Positions 36,394-45,410 of a stretch of DNA of 64,000 nucleotides are shown piece by piece. Each line of letters begins with the position of its first letter. The stretch's first letter is position 1. This stretch comes from CAYMGM01 sp964390005 (GTDB lineage: Bacteria; Pseudomonadota; Alphaproteobacteria; UBA9219). Location: NCBI GenBank assembly GCA_964390005.1, contig CAYMGM010000005.1, forward strand, positions 1 to 64,000. The letters are read 5' to 3'. The notes under the pieces are model-generated. The model was not told the origin of the DNA. It searched no databases and saw only the letters and a list, made by a program, of their open reading frames with translations. A program made the position numbers and the translations under genes.

Positions 36394-37956
36394 TCATGCC
36401 GCTTTTTGCGATAAAGCGCTTAAAAACTGAACATAAGCAGGATTGTCCGTTTCGTCTCGCCCATCCAAATCGCCTTCGGCCATGAATAGCCTTAACAGAT
36501 CGCGCTCGTCCATTGGGACATCCAAAGCCATCAAAACCCGCCCGTGCGAAGCGCCGTGGCTGCGATAATGAAACAGCGTGATATTCCAACGCGGTGGCAG
36601 TTTTTCCAAAAAAGTCAGCAAAGCGCCCGGCCTTTCTGGAAACGCGAAGCTGTACAAAACCTCATCTAACGGGCAAGGCGGTCTGCCGCCGACCATGTGA
36701 CGCACATGCTCTTTGGCTAAATCGCTTTCCGTTAAATCAACCGCGTCATAGCCGCCTGCCGCCAGTTTTTCCAAAACGGTCTTTTTGTCTTCGTCGTGAT
36801 TTTGCACGCGCAGGCCGACAAAGATCCGCGCCCGCATTCTATCGGCATAGCGATAATTAAACTCGGTGATCGCATAGCCCTGCAGCAAACGACAAAAACC
36901 TAAAAGCGACCCGGGCGTTTCTGGCAACACAACCGACAAAAGCGCCTCACGCTTTTGACCGACCGCGATCCTTTCAGCCATATAACGCACGCGGTCTGAA
37001 TCGACATTGGCCCCCGAGACAACGGCAATCAACGCGCCTGTCGTTGCGTCGCCTTGGCGCGCGGCGTATTTTCTGGCCCCTGCAACGCCCAAAGCGCCCG
37101 CTGGCTCTGGCACCGTGCGCGTGTCACCAAAGATATCCCAGGCCGCCGCGCAGATTTCGTCGGCGCTAACAAGGATCGTTTCGTCCACCACAGGCTGCAA
37201 CAGACGAAACGGCTCTTCACCGATTTGCGCAACGGCAACGCCGTCGGCAAACAACTCGACCTGCGGCAGCGCGATGCGCTTTCCCTCTTGCAGGGCGCGA
37301 TGCAAACAGCACGATCCTTCCGGCTCGACCCCGATGATTTTGACGCTGGGGCGCACGGCCTTGATCCAGGCGGCAACGCCCGCCAAAAGCCCGCCGCCAC
37401 CGACAGGCACAAACACGGCGTCGATAGGCCCCGGATGCTGTTCAAGGATCTCTTTGCCGATCGTCCCCTGCCCCGCGATGACATCGGCATCGTCATAAGG
37501 ATGGATAAAGCACAGGCCTTTTTCATCCGCCATTTGCAACGCATGCGCCAACGCCTCAGGAAAGGCGTCACCATGCAAAACAACGGTACCGCCCAAAGCG
37601 CGCACCGCAGATACTTTAATTTCAGGCGTCGTGCGCGGCATGCAGATAACGGCTTGCACACCGGCCTTTTGCGCGGCCAGCGCAACGCCTTGCGCATGAT
37701 TGCCAGCGGACGCCGTGATCACGCCTGCCTGCCTTTGCGCTGCCGTCAGCAAAGACATCTTGTTGGCAGCCCCCCGGATCTTAAACGAGAACACCGGTTG
37801 TTGATCTTCGCGTTTAAGATAAAGATTGCGCCCCAATGAAGCGCTAAGCATCCGCGCCTTTTGTAGGTCCGTTTTTCGAACGATGCCGTAAAAATCAACG
37901 GCATCGACTTTTTGCGCATAAGCCTCGAGGGCCGCGCGCGCCTCAGCATCAAACAT
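36394..37956 (-). CDS. ilvA: Threonine ammonia-lyase, biosynthetic long form
   Basis: 520 residues. It deaminates threonine to 2-oxobutanoate, the first step to isoleucine. PLP lysine in FSFKIRGAANK (~60), the SAGNHAQGVA substrate loop and the GGGG phosphate-binding loop near 190 (PVGGGGLLAGVAAW). Two ACT-like regulatory domains fill residues ~330-510 (LSVVLPETPGSLLGFC and YSFAFPERPGALLTFL), so isoleucine feedback control is expected. It heads an operon with the RidA-like gene and is preceded by a likely leader peptide. Confidence 0.94.
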   Translation of the reverse strand: MFDAEARAALEAYAQKVDAVDFYGIVRKTDLQKARMLSASLGRNLYLKREDQQPVFSFKIRGAANKMSLLTAAQRQAGVITASAGNHAQGVALAAQKAGVQAVICMPRTTPEIKVSAVRALGGTVVLHGDAFPEALAHALQMADEKGLCFIHPYDDADVIAGQGTIGKEILEQHPGPIDAVFVPVGGGGLLAGVAAWIKAVRPSVKIIGVEPEGSCCLHRALQEGKRIALPQVELFADGVAVAQIGEEPFRLLQPVVDETILVSADEICAAAWDIFGDTRTVPEPAGALGVAGARKYAARQGDATTGALIAVVSGANVDSDRVRYMAERIAVGQKREALLSVVLPETPGSLLGFCRLLQGYAITEFNYRYADRMRARIFVGLRVQNHDEDKKTVLEKLAAGGYDAVDLTESDLAKEHVRHMVGGRPPCPLDEVLYSFAFPERPGALLTFLEKLPPRWNITLFHYRSHGASHGRVLMALDVPMDERDLLRLFMAEGDLDGRDETDNPAYVQFLSALSQKAA

Positions 37957-38022
37957 CTCAAAAACCCTTTGAAACGGAGAAAAAGAACAGCAATGTAAGG
38001 GGAAACGTCGAGATCTTCCTGC

Positions 38023-38133
38023 TTACGCAGGAATAATGATGCGGATGGCGATCAAGGCCAAAACGGCGCGCACAGCCGCTTCATCTGCCAAGGCAGAGGA
38101 AAGAACGGGTGTAAGGGCGCGGTGCGTTTGCAT
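38023..38133 (-). CDS. Candidate ilv leader peptide (attenuator), 36 residues
   Basis: An open frame of 36 codons between ybaK and ilvA, on the ilvA strand, ending in AVRAVLALIAIRIIIPA: 11 of the last 16 residues are Val, Leu, Ile or Ala, with a terminal Ile-Ile-Ile like E. coli IlvL. No ribosome site precedes the ATG; TTTACA and GATACA with 16 bases between them end ~7 bases before it, as in leaderless leader mRNAs of rhizobia. Two hairpins are present: TCTGCC-TT-GGCAGA and TTCCTGC-GTAA-GCAGGAA at the stop. No T-run follows the second, so a classical terminator is not shown. Confidence 0.5.
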   Translation of the reverse strand: MQTHRALTPVLSSALADEAAVRAVLALIAIRIIIPA

Positions 38134-38192
38134 AAAGAAACTGTATCAAGCCCGCGCAAAAAATGTAAAGAGAAAAGTTTCTTTCAAGCGAT

Positions 38193-38669
38193 TTAAGGTT
38201 TTTTGATTAAATCTGCCGTGTCAAATTTTATCGCCTGCCCAAGCGCGGCAGGCGACAACTCTAACTGATAACCAATTTTCCCCGCGCTAAAAACAATCGT
38301 CGGATAATCCGAAGCCGTCTGGTGAAGCCGGGTTGTAAAAAACTTTTTCATGCCTATTGGCGAACAACCGCCATGCACATAGCCCGTCAGCGCAAAGAGC
38401 TCTTTCGATTTGACCATCTCGACCGCTTTTTCATCGACGCTCGCGGCGGCTTTTTTCAGATCAAGCTCTTCCGCGACGGGGATCACAAAAACATAATGTT
38501 TTTTGGATTTGCCGACGGTCACAAGCGTTTTGAAAACATGCCGCGGGTCTTGCCCCAGCACAGCCGCGACTTCGACCCCACTGATCGCATCTGTATCGGC
38601 ATAAGAATGGCTTTTGTAGTCAATTTTCAGCTTATCCAAGATGCGCATCGCATTTGTTTTAACGTCCAT
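38193..38669 (-). CDS. ybaK: Cys-tRNA(Pro)/Cys-tRNA(Cys) deacylase YbaK
   Basis: 158 residues, full family length. It hydrolyses Cys mischarged onto tRNA-Pro. Family features: N-terminal TNAMRILDKLKIDYKSHSY, GQDPRHVFKTLVT with the catalytic Lys of the family, and GYVHGGCSPIGMKK. The stop lies about 60 bases from the start of the ilv leader. Single-gene unit as far as can be seen. Confidence 0.93.
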   Translation of the reverse strand: MDVKTNAMRILDKLKIDYKSHSYADTDAISGVEVAAVLGQDPRHVFKTLVTVGKSKKHYVFVIPVAEELDLKKAAASVDEKAVEMVKSKELFALTGYVHGGCSPIGMKKFFTTRLHQTASDYPTIVFSAGKIGYQLELSPAALGQAIKFDTADLIKKP

Positions 38670-38761
38670 TGCGTTCCTCTTTTCACGCGAAACGACGGCT
38701 CTTGACCGCCTCTTTCGCTTTTCGATCTAACGCAATTATCCGCTTATGCCAAGAACCGACA

Positions 38762-41050
38762 TTAGGACGCTTGTTTTTTCCACTTGTTAATCATAGCGGC
38801 TATCTGTTCAGGCTTAAACGGCTTGCCGATATGATCGTCCATGCCTGCCGCCAGACAGCGCTCGCGATCCGCCGTCATGGCATCCGCCGTCAAAGCAATG
38901 ATAGGGGCATGCGAGCCCGTTTTTCTTTCGACCTCGCGTATATGGCGCGTCGCCGTATAGCCATCCATAACCGGCATCTGGCAATCCATAAAAATTAGGT
39001 CGAAAGTCGAGGTCTTCACTTTCTCGACAGCCTCGGCGCCATCCTGCGCGGTCGCGACGCTGCAGCCAAACTTATCCAGAATCTTTGTCATCAGCATCCT
39101 GTTGACGGGCAGGTCTTCCACAACAAGGATTCGGTACCCTTCAAAATCGGGTATTTCCGAAGTCTCCTGACCTTCCGAGCGCCGAACAAGCTTAATAATT
39201 GTATGCCGCGTCACAACGTCATGCGGCGCCGATGAAGAATGTGCCAAGATCAGTTTCAAAACAGCTTCAAGCTGAAGCGGATAAAAAGGCTTGACCAAGA
39301 AACCGGCAATCCCATGCGCCGCGACTTGTTCCAGCGGAATGAAGCGTTCATAGGCCGTCAGCAGGACAATACGTAACGGCAAACCCGTTTTGTTTTCCTG
39401 CGTCAGCTCGTCGCAAAGCGTCAAGCCGTTGTCGGCCCCAATTTTATAATCCATGATAATAAAATCATGCGGTTTCTGATGCCGGAAACCGGTCAAGGCT
39501 ATCTGCTGCGCTTCAGCCGCCGTTGCCGCCTCGTCGCAGACAAGCCCCATGCGTTCAAGACTGCGCCGAATGATCTGCCTGCTTGTCTTATAATCATCGA
39601 CAATCAAGGCCTGCAAACCGTCCAAGGAAATGTCTTGCATCAAATGGACATCGCTTTCGCGATCGCTGGTCTGAAGCCAGAGGTCATAGGTAAAGACGGT
39701 TCCGCGGCCCAGCTCGCTTGAAACGGCAATATCGCCGCCCATCATACGCACAAGCCGCCGAGAGATCGCCAGACCCAGCCCCGTTCCACCAAATCGGCGC
39801 GTCGTCGATTCTTCGCCTTGCGCGAATTTTTCAAAAATATATCCCAGCTTGTCAGACGGAATCCCGATCCCCGTATCTTCAACCGACAACCGCAGCCCGA
39901 TTTTTTCGGCGTGGCCCTCTGGCAAACGGTTGACCCGTAAAACCACGTGGCCTTTTTCGGTAAACTTGATGGCATTCCCAATCAAATTATAAAGAATCTG
40001 TTTAAACCGGCCCGGGTCGCCACGAACATATTGCGGCAATTCGCTTGCCAAATCGACGATGAACTCCAACTGTTTTTCATTGGCCGTCAGCGAAAAAATG
40101 TCGCTGACTTCAGCGATCGTCGCGCATAAATCGAAATCGATCTTTTCAAGTCTGAGTTCGCCCGCCTCAATCTTCGTGAAATCAAGAATATCGTTGATAA
40201 GCGCTAAAAGCCCTTCACCGGACGTGTGAACGATTTTAGCCCAAACGCCTTGCTCGTGCTTAAGGTCTGAATCCAGAAGAAGCTGCGACATGCCTAAAAT
40301 CGCGTTCATCGGCGTGCGGATTTCATGGCTCATATTCGCCAAAAAGTCTGTTTTGGCATGACTGGCCGCTTCGGCCTGTTCTTTTGCACGCTGAAGTTCT
40401 AGCCCCGAGACGGCAATCGTTCGCGCCAAATAATAAGAAAGCGCAATCAACAGCAAGATTGGCAGGGCGATCGCTTGCCCCCACTGCTCTGCCTTTTCGC
40501 GAAAGGCGTTGTCGATATCGTCAACGTAGTCGCCCGAGCCGACGCTCCAGTTCCACGGTTTAAACATGATCGTATAGGCGATTTTCGGATATCTTTTTCC
40601 GCCGCCCGGACGCGGCATTTTATATGTGGTAAAACCGCCGCCTTCTTCCGCTTTATGAATAAGCGCTTGGACATAAAGCAGGCCGTCCGTGTCTGCGGCC
40701 TTGTACCTGTTGACGCCTTCGAGTGACGGATCAACGCCATGAAGAACAACAGTCCCATCTGGCGCGTGCGCAAAAATATAACCTGTCGTTCCAAAACGAA
40801 TGTTCCGCGCATAGGCTTTGGCCCTGCTTTGGGCTTCGGCGCGCGTCAAGACGCCGGCTTCGACCTGATTGTTGAGATAGGTCATGTTGCTGATCACGAC
40901 CTCGACCATCTGCCGAATAGCCGCACGACGATCTGTCAACATTGTCTCTTTAATGTGCATCAAACTTAGCCAAACAATGGCGCAGATCATGACCAACGCA
41001 AAGCCGATCAATGCCGATATTTTCGGTAAGACGCGCAGCGAGTTTTTCAC
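38762..41050 (-). CDS. Hybrid histidine kinase with Cache sensor and two receiver domains
   Basis: 762 residues from a GTG at 41050 with GGAG 8 bases upstream; an ATG at 41092 lacks support. TM1 (~11-31), a periplasmic single Cache domain (~40-180, GTTGYIFAHAPDGTVVLH, KPWNWSVGSGDYVDD), TM2 (~193-208), HisKA with phospho-His at ~242 in NMSHEIRTPMNAIL, HATPase (NLIGNAIKFT, DTGIGIP, GGTGLGLAIS), then two receivers with acceptor Asp in FIIMDYKIGADNG and LIFMDCQMPVMDG. An Hpt protein or further regulator must lie elsewhere. The signal is unknown; such Cache domains often bind small organic acids. Confidence 0.92.
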   Translation of the reverse strand: MKNSLRVLPKISALIGFALVMICAIVWLSLMHIKETMLTDRRAAIRQMVEVVISNMTYLNNQVEAGVLTRAEAQSRAKAYARNIRFGTTGYIFAHAPDGTVVLHGVDPSLEGVNRYKAADTDGLLYVQALIHKAEEGGGFTTYKMPRPGGGKRYPKIAYTIMFKPWNWSVGSGDYVDDIDNAFREKAEQWGQAIALPILLLIALSYYLARTIAVSGLELQRAKEQAEAASHAKTDFLANMSHEIRTPMNAILGMSQLLLDSDLKHEQGVWAKIVHTSGEGLLALINDILDFTKIEAGELRLEKIDFDLCATIAEVSDIFSLTANEKQLEFIVDLASELPQYVRGDPGRFKQILYNLIGNAIKFTEKGHVVLRVNRLPEGHAEKIGLRLSVEDTGIGIPSDKLGYIFEKFAQGEESTTRRFGGTGLGLAISRRLVRMMGGDIAVSSELGRGTVFTYDLWLQTSDRESDVHLMQDISLDGLQALIVDDYKTSRQIIRRSLERMGLVCDEAATAAEAQQIALTGFRHQKPHDFIIMDYKIGADNGLTLCDELTQENKTGLPLRIVLLTAYERFIPLEQVAAHGIAGFLVKPFYPLQLEAVLKLILAHSSSAPHDVVTRHTIIKLVRRSEGQETSEIPDFEGYRILVVEDLPVNRMLMTKILDKFGCSVATAQDGAEAVEKVKTSTFDLIFMDCQMPVMDGYTATRHIREVERKTGSHAPIIALTADAMTADRERCLAAGMDDHIGKPFKPEQIAAMINKWKKQAS

Positions 41051-41211
41051 GTATGAGGCTCCTATGGCAGGCCAACAGAACGAGAGCCCCAACAGTTTGA
41101 AGCCAATCCTTTACCCAAGCCTTAACTCAGCACACCCCCATATGGGCCTTTTTCACTCAATCCCGTCATAAAAAGGTCGCGCTGCCCACAAGTTCAGGCT
41201 ATGCAGAAGGC

Positions 41212-42327
41212 ATGCAACCAACCGATCTTTTTGACATTTTTCTGATGACCGCCCCAGGGCTTGAACAAGCGCTGGCCACAGAAGTGCGCGGCAAGGGGTT
41301 TAAGCGCCCCCAGGCGCTTCCCGGCGGCGTGCTGATCAAAGGCGCTTGGCCCGATGTCTGGCGCGCCAATTTGTGGCTTCGTGGTGCCGGGCGCGTTTTA
41401 GCCCGGGTCGATCATTTTCACGTTCTTCATCTTGCACAACTTGACACGCTGGCGCGGCGCGTGCCTTGGGGCCGTTTTTTGCGTCCCGACATTTCGTTTC
41501 GTGTCGAAGCCAGTTGTAAAAAATCGCGCCTTTATCATTCAGGCGCTGTCGCCGAACGCATCGCCAAAGCGATCACCGAAACGCTGGGCGCACCCTATGC
41601 GCCAGATGACGGCGACATCCTTATCAAAGCGCGTCTTGAACGCGATACTTGTACGCTCAGCCTTGATACGTCTGGCGAGGCTTTGCACAAGCGCGGCTAT
41701 AAGGAAGCTGTCAACCAAGCCCCCATGCGCGAGACGATGGCGTCTCTTTTTCTGCAGCAATGCGGCTATACGGGTCACGAGCCTGTTTACGACCCCATGT
41801 GCGGATCCGGCACGTTTGTGATCGAAGCCGCCGAGATTGCCGCGCGCCTTAACCCCGGGCGCCTGCGCGCTTTTGCTTTTGAGAAGCTGGCAACCTTTGA
41901 TTCAGAGGCGTGGAACAAAATGCGCGCCGTTGATCGAAGCCTTCAGCCAGATGTTCGCTTTTACGGCAGCGACCGCGATGCAGGCGCAATTGCCATAAGT
42001 GCCGCCAATGCCAAACGCGCGGGCGTCGCCGCTTATACGGATTTTCGCTGCTGCGCGGTCAGCGACATTGTGCCGCCACCGGGACCGCCCGGCCTTGTCA
42101 TTGTCAACCCGCCCTATGGAACGCGCCTTGGCGACAAGAAAAAGCTCTCGCCCCTTTACCGCGCCTTGGGACAAACGCTGCGCGAACGCTTCAGCGGCTG
42201 GCGCGCGGCGATCATCACAACGGAAGCGTCGCTTGCCCATGCAAGCGGCCTGCCCTTTTTACCAACAGAAGCCCCCGTTCAACATGGCGGCCTGGCTGTC
42301 ACGCTGTTTCAAACAAAAGCTCTTTAG
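41212..42327 (+). CDS. THUMP-domain RNA methyltransferase (RlmL/TrmN-like)
   Basis: 371 residues. N-terminal ferredoxin-like plus THUMP domain (LFDIFLMTAPGLEQALATEV, FRVEASCKKSRLYHSGA), then a class I SAM methyltransferase with YDPMCGSGTFVIEAA (SAM site) and NPPYGTRLG (catalytic NPPY). RlmL modifies G2445 of 23S rRNA; related TrmN/Trm14 enzymes modify tRNA, so the substrate is not certain. The ribosome site is poorly spaced. The last 4 bases overlap the convergent DUF4405 gene. Confidence 0.9.
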   Translation: MQPTDLFDIFLMTAPGLEQALATEVRGKGFKRPQALPGGVLIKGAWPDVWRANLWLRGAGRVLARVDHFHVLHLAQLDTLARRVPWGRFLRPDISFRVEASCKKSRLYHSGAVAERIAKAITETLGAPYAPDDGDILIKARLERDTCTLSLDTSGEALHKRGYKEAVNQAPMRETMASLFLQQCGYTGHEPVYDPMCGSGTFVIEAAEIAARLNPGRLRAFAFEKLATFDSEAWNKMRAVDRSLQPDVRFYGSDRDAGAIAISAANAKRAGVAAYTDFRCCAVSDIVPPPGPPGLVIVNPPYGTRLGDKKKLSPLYRALGQTLRERFSGWRAAIITTEASLAHASGLPFLPTEAPVQHGGLAVTLFQTKAL

Positions 42328-42782
42328 CGCGAACGATCCATCGAAGGGCCTCGGCCCTTGTGCGGCTGTTGCATTTTAAGGCCGTCATGCCAATCCAAAA
42401 GAGGGCTGACAGGAAAGGTGCGTTCCTTCGCGCTCATAAACAAAGCGATGCAGATGAGAAGCGCAACAACCCATTCCAGCCTTATGCCGCGAGGCGTCCC
42501 TGCGGCACGTCGTTTGAAGTACCCTAAAAGAGGCTTGCGATTCAGCCAAACGTGATAAAGCGCGACAGCGAGACACAAATACCCAAAGAAAATATGGACA
42601 TCCATCCAATCCCCTTTATTGAGGGCCAACATCTCCCACCCTGTTTCCCGCGCCAGCCGTCCATTGGGCGAGAAAAACAAAACAATCCCACTGACCGAAA
42701 CCAGAACAAACGTTGCCACCATCATAAAGGTGGTCAACGCGCGTCCCTGAAAACCACGGCCTTTCGTTGATCCTTCTGTCAT
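42324..42782 (-). CDS. DUF4405-like membrane protein
   Basis: 152 residues with three hydrophobic segments: TTFMMVATFVLVSVSGIVLF, MDVHIFFGYLCLAVALYHVW and VVALLICIALFMSAK. His residues in HIFFGYLCLAVALYH and DWHDGL recall b-type heme ligands of the DUF4405/cytochrome b561-like group. GGAG lies 8 bases before the ATG at 42782. It follows the metal-transport operon by 36 bases and may be its last member. Electron transfer or a membrane redox role is inference. Confidence 0.7.
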   Translation of the reverse strand: MTEGSTKGRGFQGRALTTFMMVATFVLVSVSGIVLFFSPNGRLARETGWEMLALNKGDWMDVHIFFGYLCLAVALYHVWLNRKPLLGYFKRRAAGTPRGIRLEWVVALLICIALFMSAKERTFPVSPLLDWHDGLKMQQPHKGRGPSMDRSR

Positions 42783-42818
42783 GATCGCTTCTCCCTCGCT
42801 TAGCGTTTCATCGCTGAC

Positions 42819-43064
42819 TTATTTGGCATCGCTGGCGAGGAGTTGCTTTAATGCGTCGGCAGAAGGGATTTTGCCAGCAACCTTGACAGCGCCGTCAACG
42901 ACCAACGCAGGCGTTGACATGACGCCATAGGACATAATTTTCTCGATATCGGTAACCTTCTCGATTTCATACGGCGCGCCAAGTTCTTGGGCCGCCTGTT
43001 CGGCAGCTTCCGTTAAAGCCTTACATTTGGGGCAGCCTGTGCCCAGGATTTGAATTTTCATCAT
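42819..43064 (-). CDS. Possible internal start: free redox-active disulfide protein
   Basis: Within the CDF fusion, ATGATG at 43064/43061 is preceded at ~8 bases by AGGAAG, a good ribosome site. An 81-residue thioredoxin-like protein (GTGCPKCKAL) could be made on its own from the same frame. Stand-alone homologs often lie next to COG0701 permeases, as here. Either the CDF stop codon has been lost or both forms are made. Confidence 0.45.
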   Translation of the reverse strand: MMKIQILGTGCPKCKALTEAAEQAAQELGAPYEIEKVTDIEKIMSYGVMSTPALVVDGAVKVAGKIPSADALKQLLASDAK

Positions 43065-43991
43065 CGTCTTTCTTCCTTTCTGCTGGTCATGATCGCCGCA
43101 AAGACAGCAATCCGAAAGCGACGGCTCAATCTGAAACGTCGTGTGGTGAATATTGAAATGAGCCTTCAGCTCATCCGTCAATTCCTTTAAAAACCCTTCG
43201 TTTGACGTGCCTTGCGGCATGATAAGATGCGCGGTCAGCGCGTTCTTCGTCGTGCTAAGCGCCCAAATGTGCAAGTCATGAACAGCCTCGACGCCAGCCT
43301 GCTTTTCAAGCCATGCTTTAATAGCTTCACGATCGACCGAAGCCGGAACGCCATCAAGCGTCAAAAGAAAAGATGACTTCAACAGACGATAAGTGGCCAC
43401 AGCAACAACCAGACTAACGCCAATCGCGACAAGAGGATCGACCTGCTCCCACCCCGTCAAGTAAACCACAAAGCCGCCCAGAACAACGCCCAGAGAAACA
43501 ACGGCATCGGCCATCATGTGCAGAAAAGCGCCTTCGGCATTCAGATCATCATGACGGCTGGCGCGAAACAGCAGGGCCGTCCCCGCATTGACGACAATCC
43601 CTATCGCCGCCACGCCCATCACAAATCCCGCAGGCACATCGACAGGTTGAAAAAAGCGATGAAAGGCCTCCCAAACCACCGCGCCGACGCCAAGCATAAT
43701 GACCAGCGCGTTGACCAAAGCCGCCAAAATGGTCGCGCGTCCATAGCCATAAGTAAAATGACCGTTGGCCGGATGTTTGGCCGCAACGGCAGCGCCCCAC
43801 GCCATCAATAAACCGGCAACATCGGTCAAATTATGCGCCGCATCCGCCAGCAAAGCGAGCGAGCCTGAGGCAAATCCGGCCCCCGCTTCGACCAGCACAT
43901 AGCCAGCATTCAGCGCCAAGGCCCACTTAAAGGCAGCATGGACATCGTTTTGCAAAGGACCGTGATCATGTGCATGCATCAAGAAGCTCAC
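42819..43991 (-). CDS. Cation diffusion facilitator fused to a thioredoxin-like domain
   Basis: 390 residues. Residues 1-~300 are a CDF (CzcD/ZitB-type) divalent cation exporter: His-rich MHAHDHGP, LADAAHNLTDVAGLLMAW and LHMMADAVVSLGVVLGG with HxxxD metal sites, and a cytoplasmic domain ending in SDCCLCGDHD. Residues ~310-390 are a small thioredoxin-like domain (MMKIQILGTGCPKCKAL, CPKC active site, STPALVVDG). GTG at 43991 overlaps the permease stop (GTGA); an ATG at 43979 is also possible. The joint reads QQKGRKT, which is the translation of a ribosome-binding site. Confidence 0.85.
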   Translation of the reverse strand: MSFLMHAHDHGPLQNDVHAAFKWALALNAGYVLVEAGAGFASGSLALLADAAHNLTDVAGLLMAWGAAVAAKHPANGHFTYGYGRATILAALVNALVIMLGVGAVVWEAFHRFFQPVDVPAGFVMGVAAIGIVVNAGTALLFRASRHDDLNAEGAFLHMMADAVVSLGVVLGGFVVYLTGWEQVDPLVAIGVSLVVAVATYRLLKSSFLLTLDGVPASVDREAIKAWLEKQAGVEAVHDLHIWALSTTKNALTAHLIMPQGTSNEGFLKELTDELKAHFNIHHTTFQIEPSLSDCCLCGDHDQQKGRKTMMKIQILGTGCPKCKALTEAAEQAAQELGAPYEIEKVTDIEKIMSYGVMSTPALVVDGAVKVAGKIPSADALKQLLASDAK

Positions 43992-45061
43992 GCAAAAAAG
44001 GCGTTAAACAGATAGCCGACAGCCAGAATGCCGCAAGCGACAACCCCGAAGTAAACAAAGATAAGCCGCAAAGAAAGAACCTTACGAAGGATAATCGCCT
44101 CGGGAAGCGACAAAGCCGTCACCGCCATCATAAAGGAGAGAACGGTTCCAAGCGCGGCCCCCTTCCCAAGAAGCGCTTCGACAACAGGGATAATCCCCGC
44201 CGCATTCGAATACATCGGAACGCCGACAACAACCGCCGCCGGGACAGACCACCATGTATCCTTGCCCATCAGAGACACCAACAATTCGGCAGGCGCATAC
44301 CCGTGAATAAAAGCGCCCGCAGCAATACCCGCAATCATCCACGGCCAGACCTTGCCGACAATATCCTGAACAGCCCGCAAACCTTCTTGAATACGATCAA
44401 CCGCTGTCAATTTTTCAGACGATTCGGCCACGGCTCCGGCGCGAACATTGCGCACCCATTCCTCAAGCCAGCCTTCAAGATGAAAGCGCCCCATAACCCA
44501 ACCCGCAACAATCGCAACGCCCAAACCAAAGACAAGATAGGCAAAGGCAACCTTCCACCCCACAAGGCCAAACAAAAGACCCAGTGCGACTTCATTCACC
44601 AATGGCGCGGAAATCAAAAACGAAAACGTCACGCCCAGCGGAACCCCTGCCGAAACAAAACCGATAAACAACGGAACGGCAGAACAAGAACAAAAAGGCG
44701 TGACAATGCCAAGACTCGCCGCCGCAATATTGCCTAAGCCTTCGTGTTTCCCGGCCAAAACGGCGCGCGTCCGCTCGGGCGAGAAAAAGCTGCGAATGAT
44801 GCCCATGACGAAAACAACCAGCGTCAGCAACATCAAAACTTTCGGCGTGTCATAAAAGAAAAAGGTGGCTGCCTCGGCCAAAGAGGTTCCTTTTTCAACC
44901 GGCAACCAAGCCACGACACTTTCCGAGAAAGAAACCAACTGGCTATAAACGACAAACCAAAGCGCGATAGAAACGCCGGTCGCCAAAAGCCAAATCAAGG
45001 CCACGCCCTTGCGGGTCGAGGTTCCTGCGTCCGCCACCCCAGACTTGCACGCACATTTCAT
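43988..45061 (-). CDS. COG0701 family permease (DUF318)
   Basis: 357 residues. Eight or more membrane helices with the family block TPFCSCSAVPLFIGFVSAG and ISAPLVNEVALGLLFG; N-terminal Cys pair in MKCACKSG. Members are linked to export or redox-linked handling of arsenicals, copper or zinc. It overlaps arsR upstream and the CDF gene downstream by 4 bases each, so all are one transcript. The metal substrate cannot be told from sequence. Confidence 0.88.
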   Translation of the reverse strand: MKCACKSGVADAGTSTRKGVALIWLLATGVSIALWFVVYSQLVSFSESVVAWLPVEKGTSLAEAATFFFYDTPKVLMLLTLVVFVMGIIRSFFSPERTRAVLAGKHEGLGNIAAASLGIVTPFCSCSAVPLFIGFVSAGVPLGVTFSFLISAPLVNEVALGLLFGLVGWKVAFAYLVFGLGVAIVAGWVMGRFHLEGWLEEWVRNVRAGAVAESSEKLTAVDRIQEGLRAVQDIVGKVWPWMIAGIAAGAFIHGYAPAELLVSLMGKDTWWSVPAAVVVGVPMYSNAAGIIPVVEALLGKGAALGTVLSFMMAVTALSLPEAIILRKVLSLRLIFVYFGVVACGILAVGYLFNAFFA

Positions 45062-45354
45062 AGCCGTTTCCTTTTCAAAGACTTTTGAAGATCCAGCGCA
45101 GCGTCAACCAGAGCGGCCAGCTGTTTAGACAGGGCGGGATTGCGACGAAAGCGCACCCATTGAGCATCGCGCCGATCCACGATAAGGCCCACCCTTTTGA
45201 GAACGGCAAGATGCCGCGACATTGTGGACTGTCCCTTGTCAAGAACCTCCATCAATTCGCACACACAATGCTCCTGCCCATCCCACAAAAGGCGCATAGC
45301 CTCAAAGCGGGTCGGCTCAGCCAGAGCGGAAAGGATTTCAACAGTCTGATTCAT
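45058..45354 (-). CDS. ArsR/SmtB family metal-responsive repressor
   Basis: 98 residues from the ATG at 45354. Winged helix with STMSRHLAVLKRVGLIVDRRD and the metal-binding Cys pair in EHCVCELMEVLDKGQ, the alpha-3 ELCVC-type arsenic/antimony site. Two upstream in-frame ATGs (45372, 45363) overlap the -10 and the operator, so I prefer 45354, which sits at the predicted transcription start (leaderless). It should repress its own operon (permease, CDF-thioredoxin) until metal binds. Confidence 0.85.
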   Translation of the reverse strand: MNQTVEILSALAEPTRFEAMRLLWDGQEHCVCELMEVLDKGQSTMSRHLAVLKRVGLIVDRRDAQWVRFRRNPALSKQLAALVDAALDLQKSLKRKRL

Positions 45355-45361
45355 CGGCGTC

Positions 45362-45384
45362 ATTATATGCACAATGAAGCATAT
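45362..45384 (-). promoter_or_regulatory. Promoter -10 and ArsR operator dyad
   Basis: On the minus strand ATATGC-TTCATTGT-GCATAT (45384-45365) is a perfect 6-base dyad overlapping a consensus TATAAT -10 (45367-45362), 7 bases before the preferred ATG. The layout fits ArsR/SmtB-type repression. Confidence 0.65.
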
Positions 45385-45410
45385 GCACGCAAGCGGCTTG
45401 GCGGCGTGAC

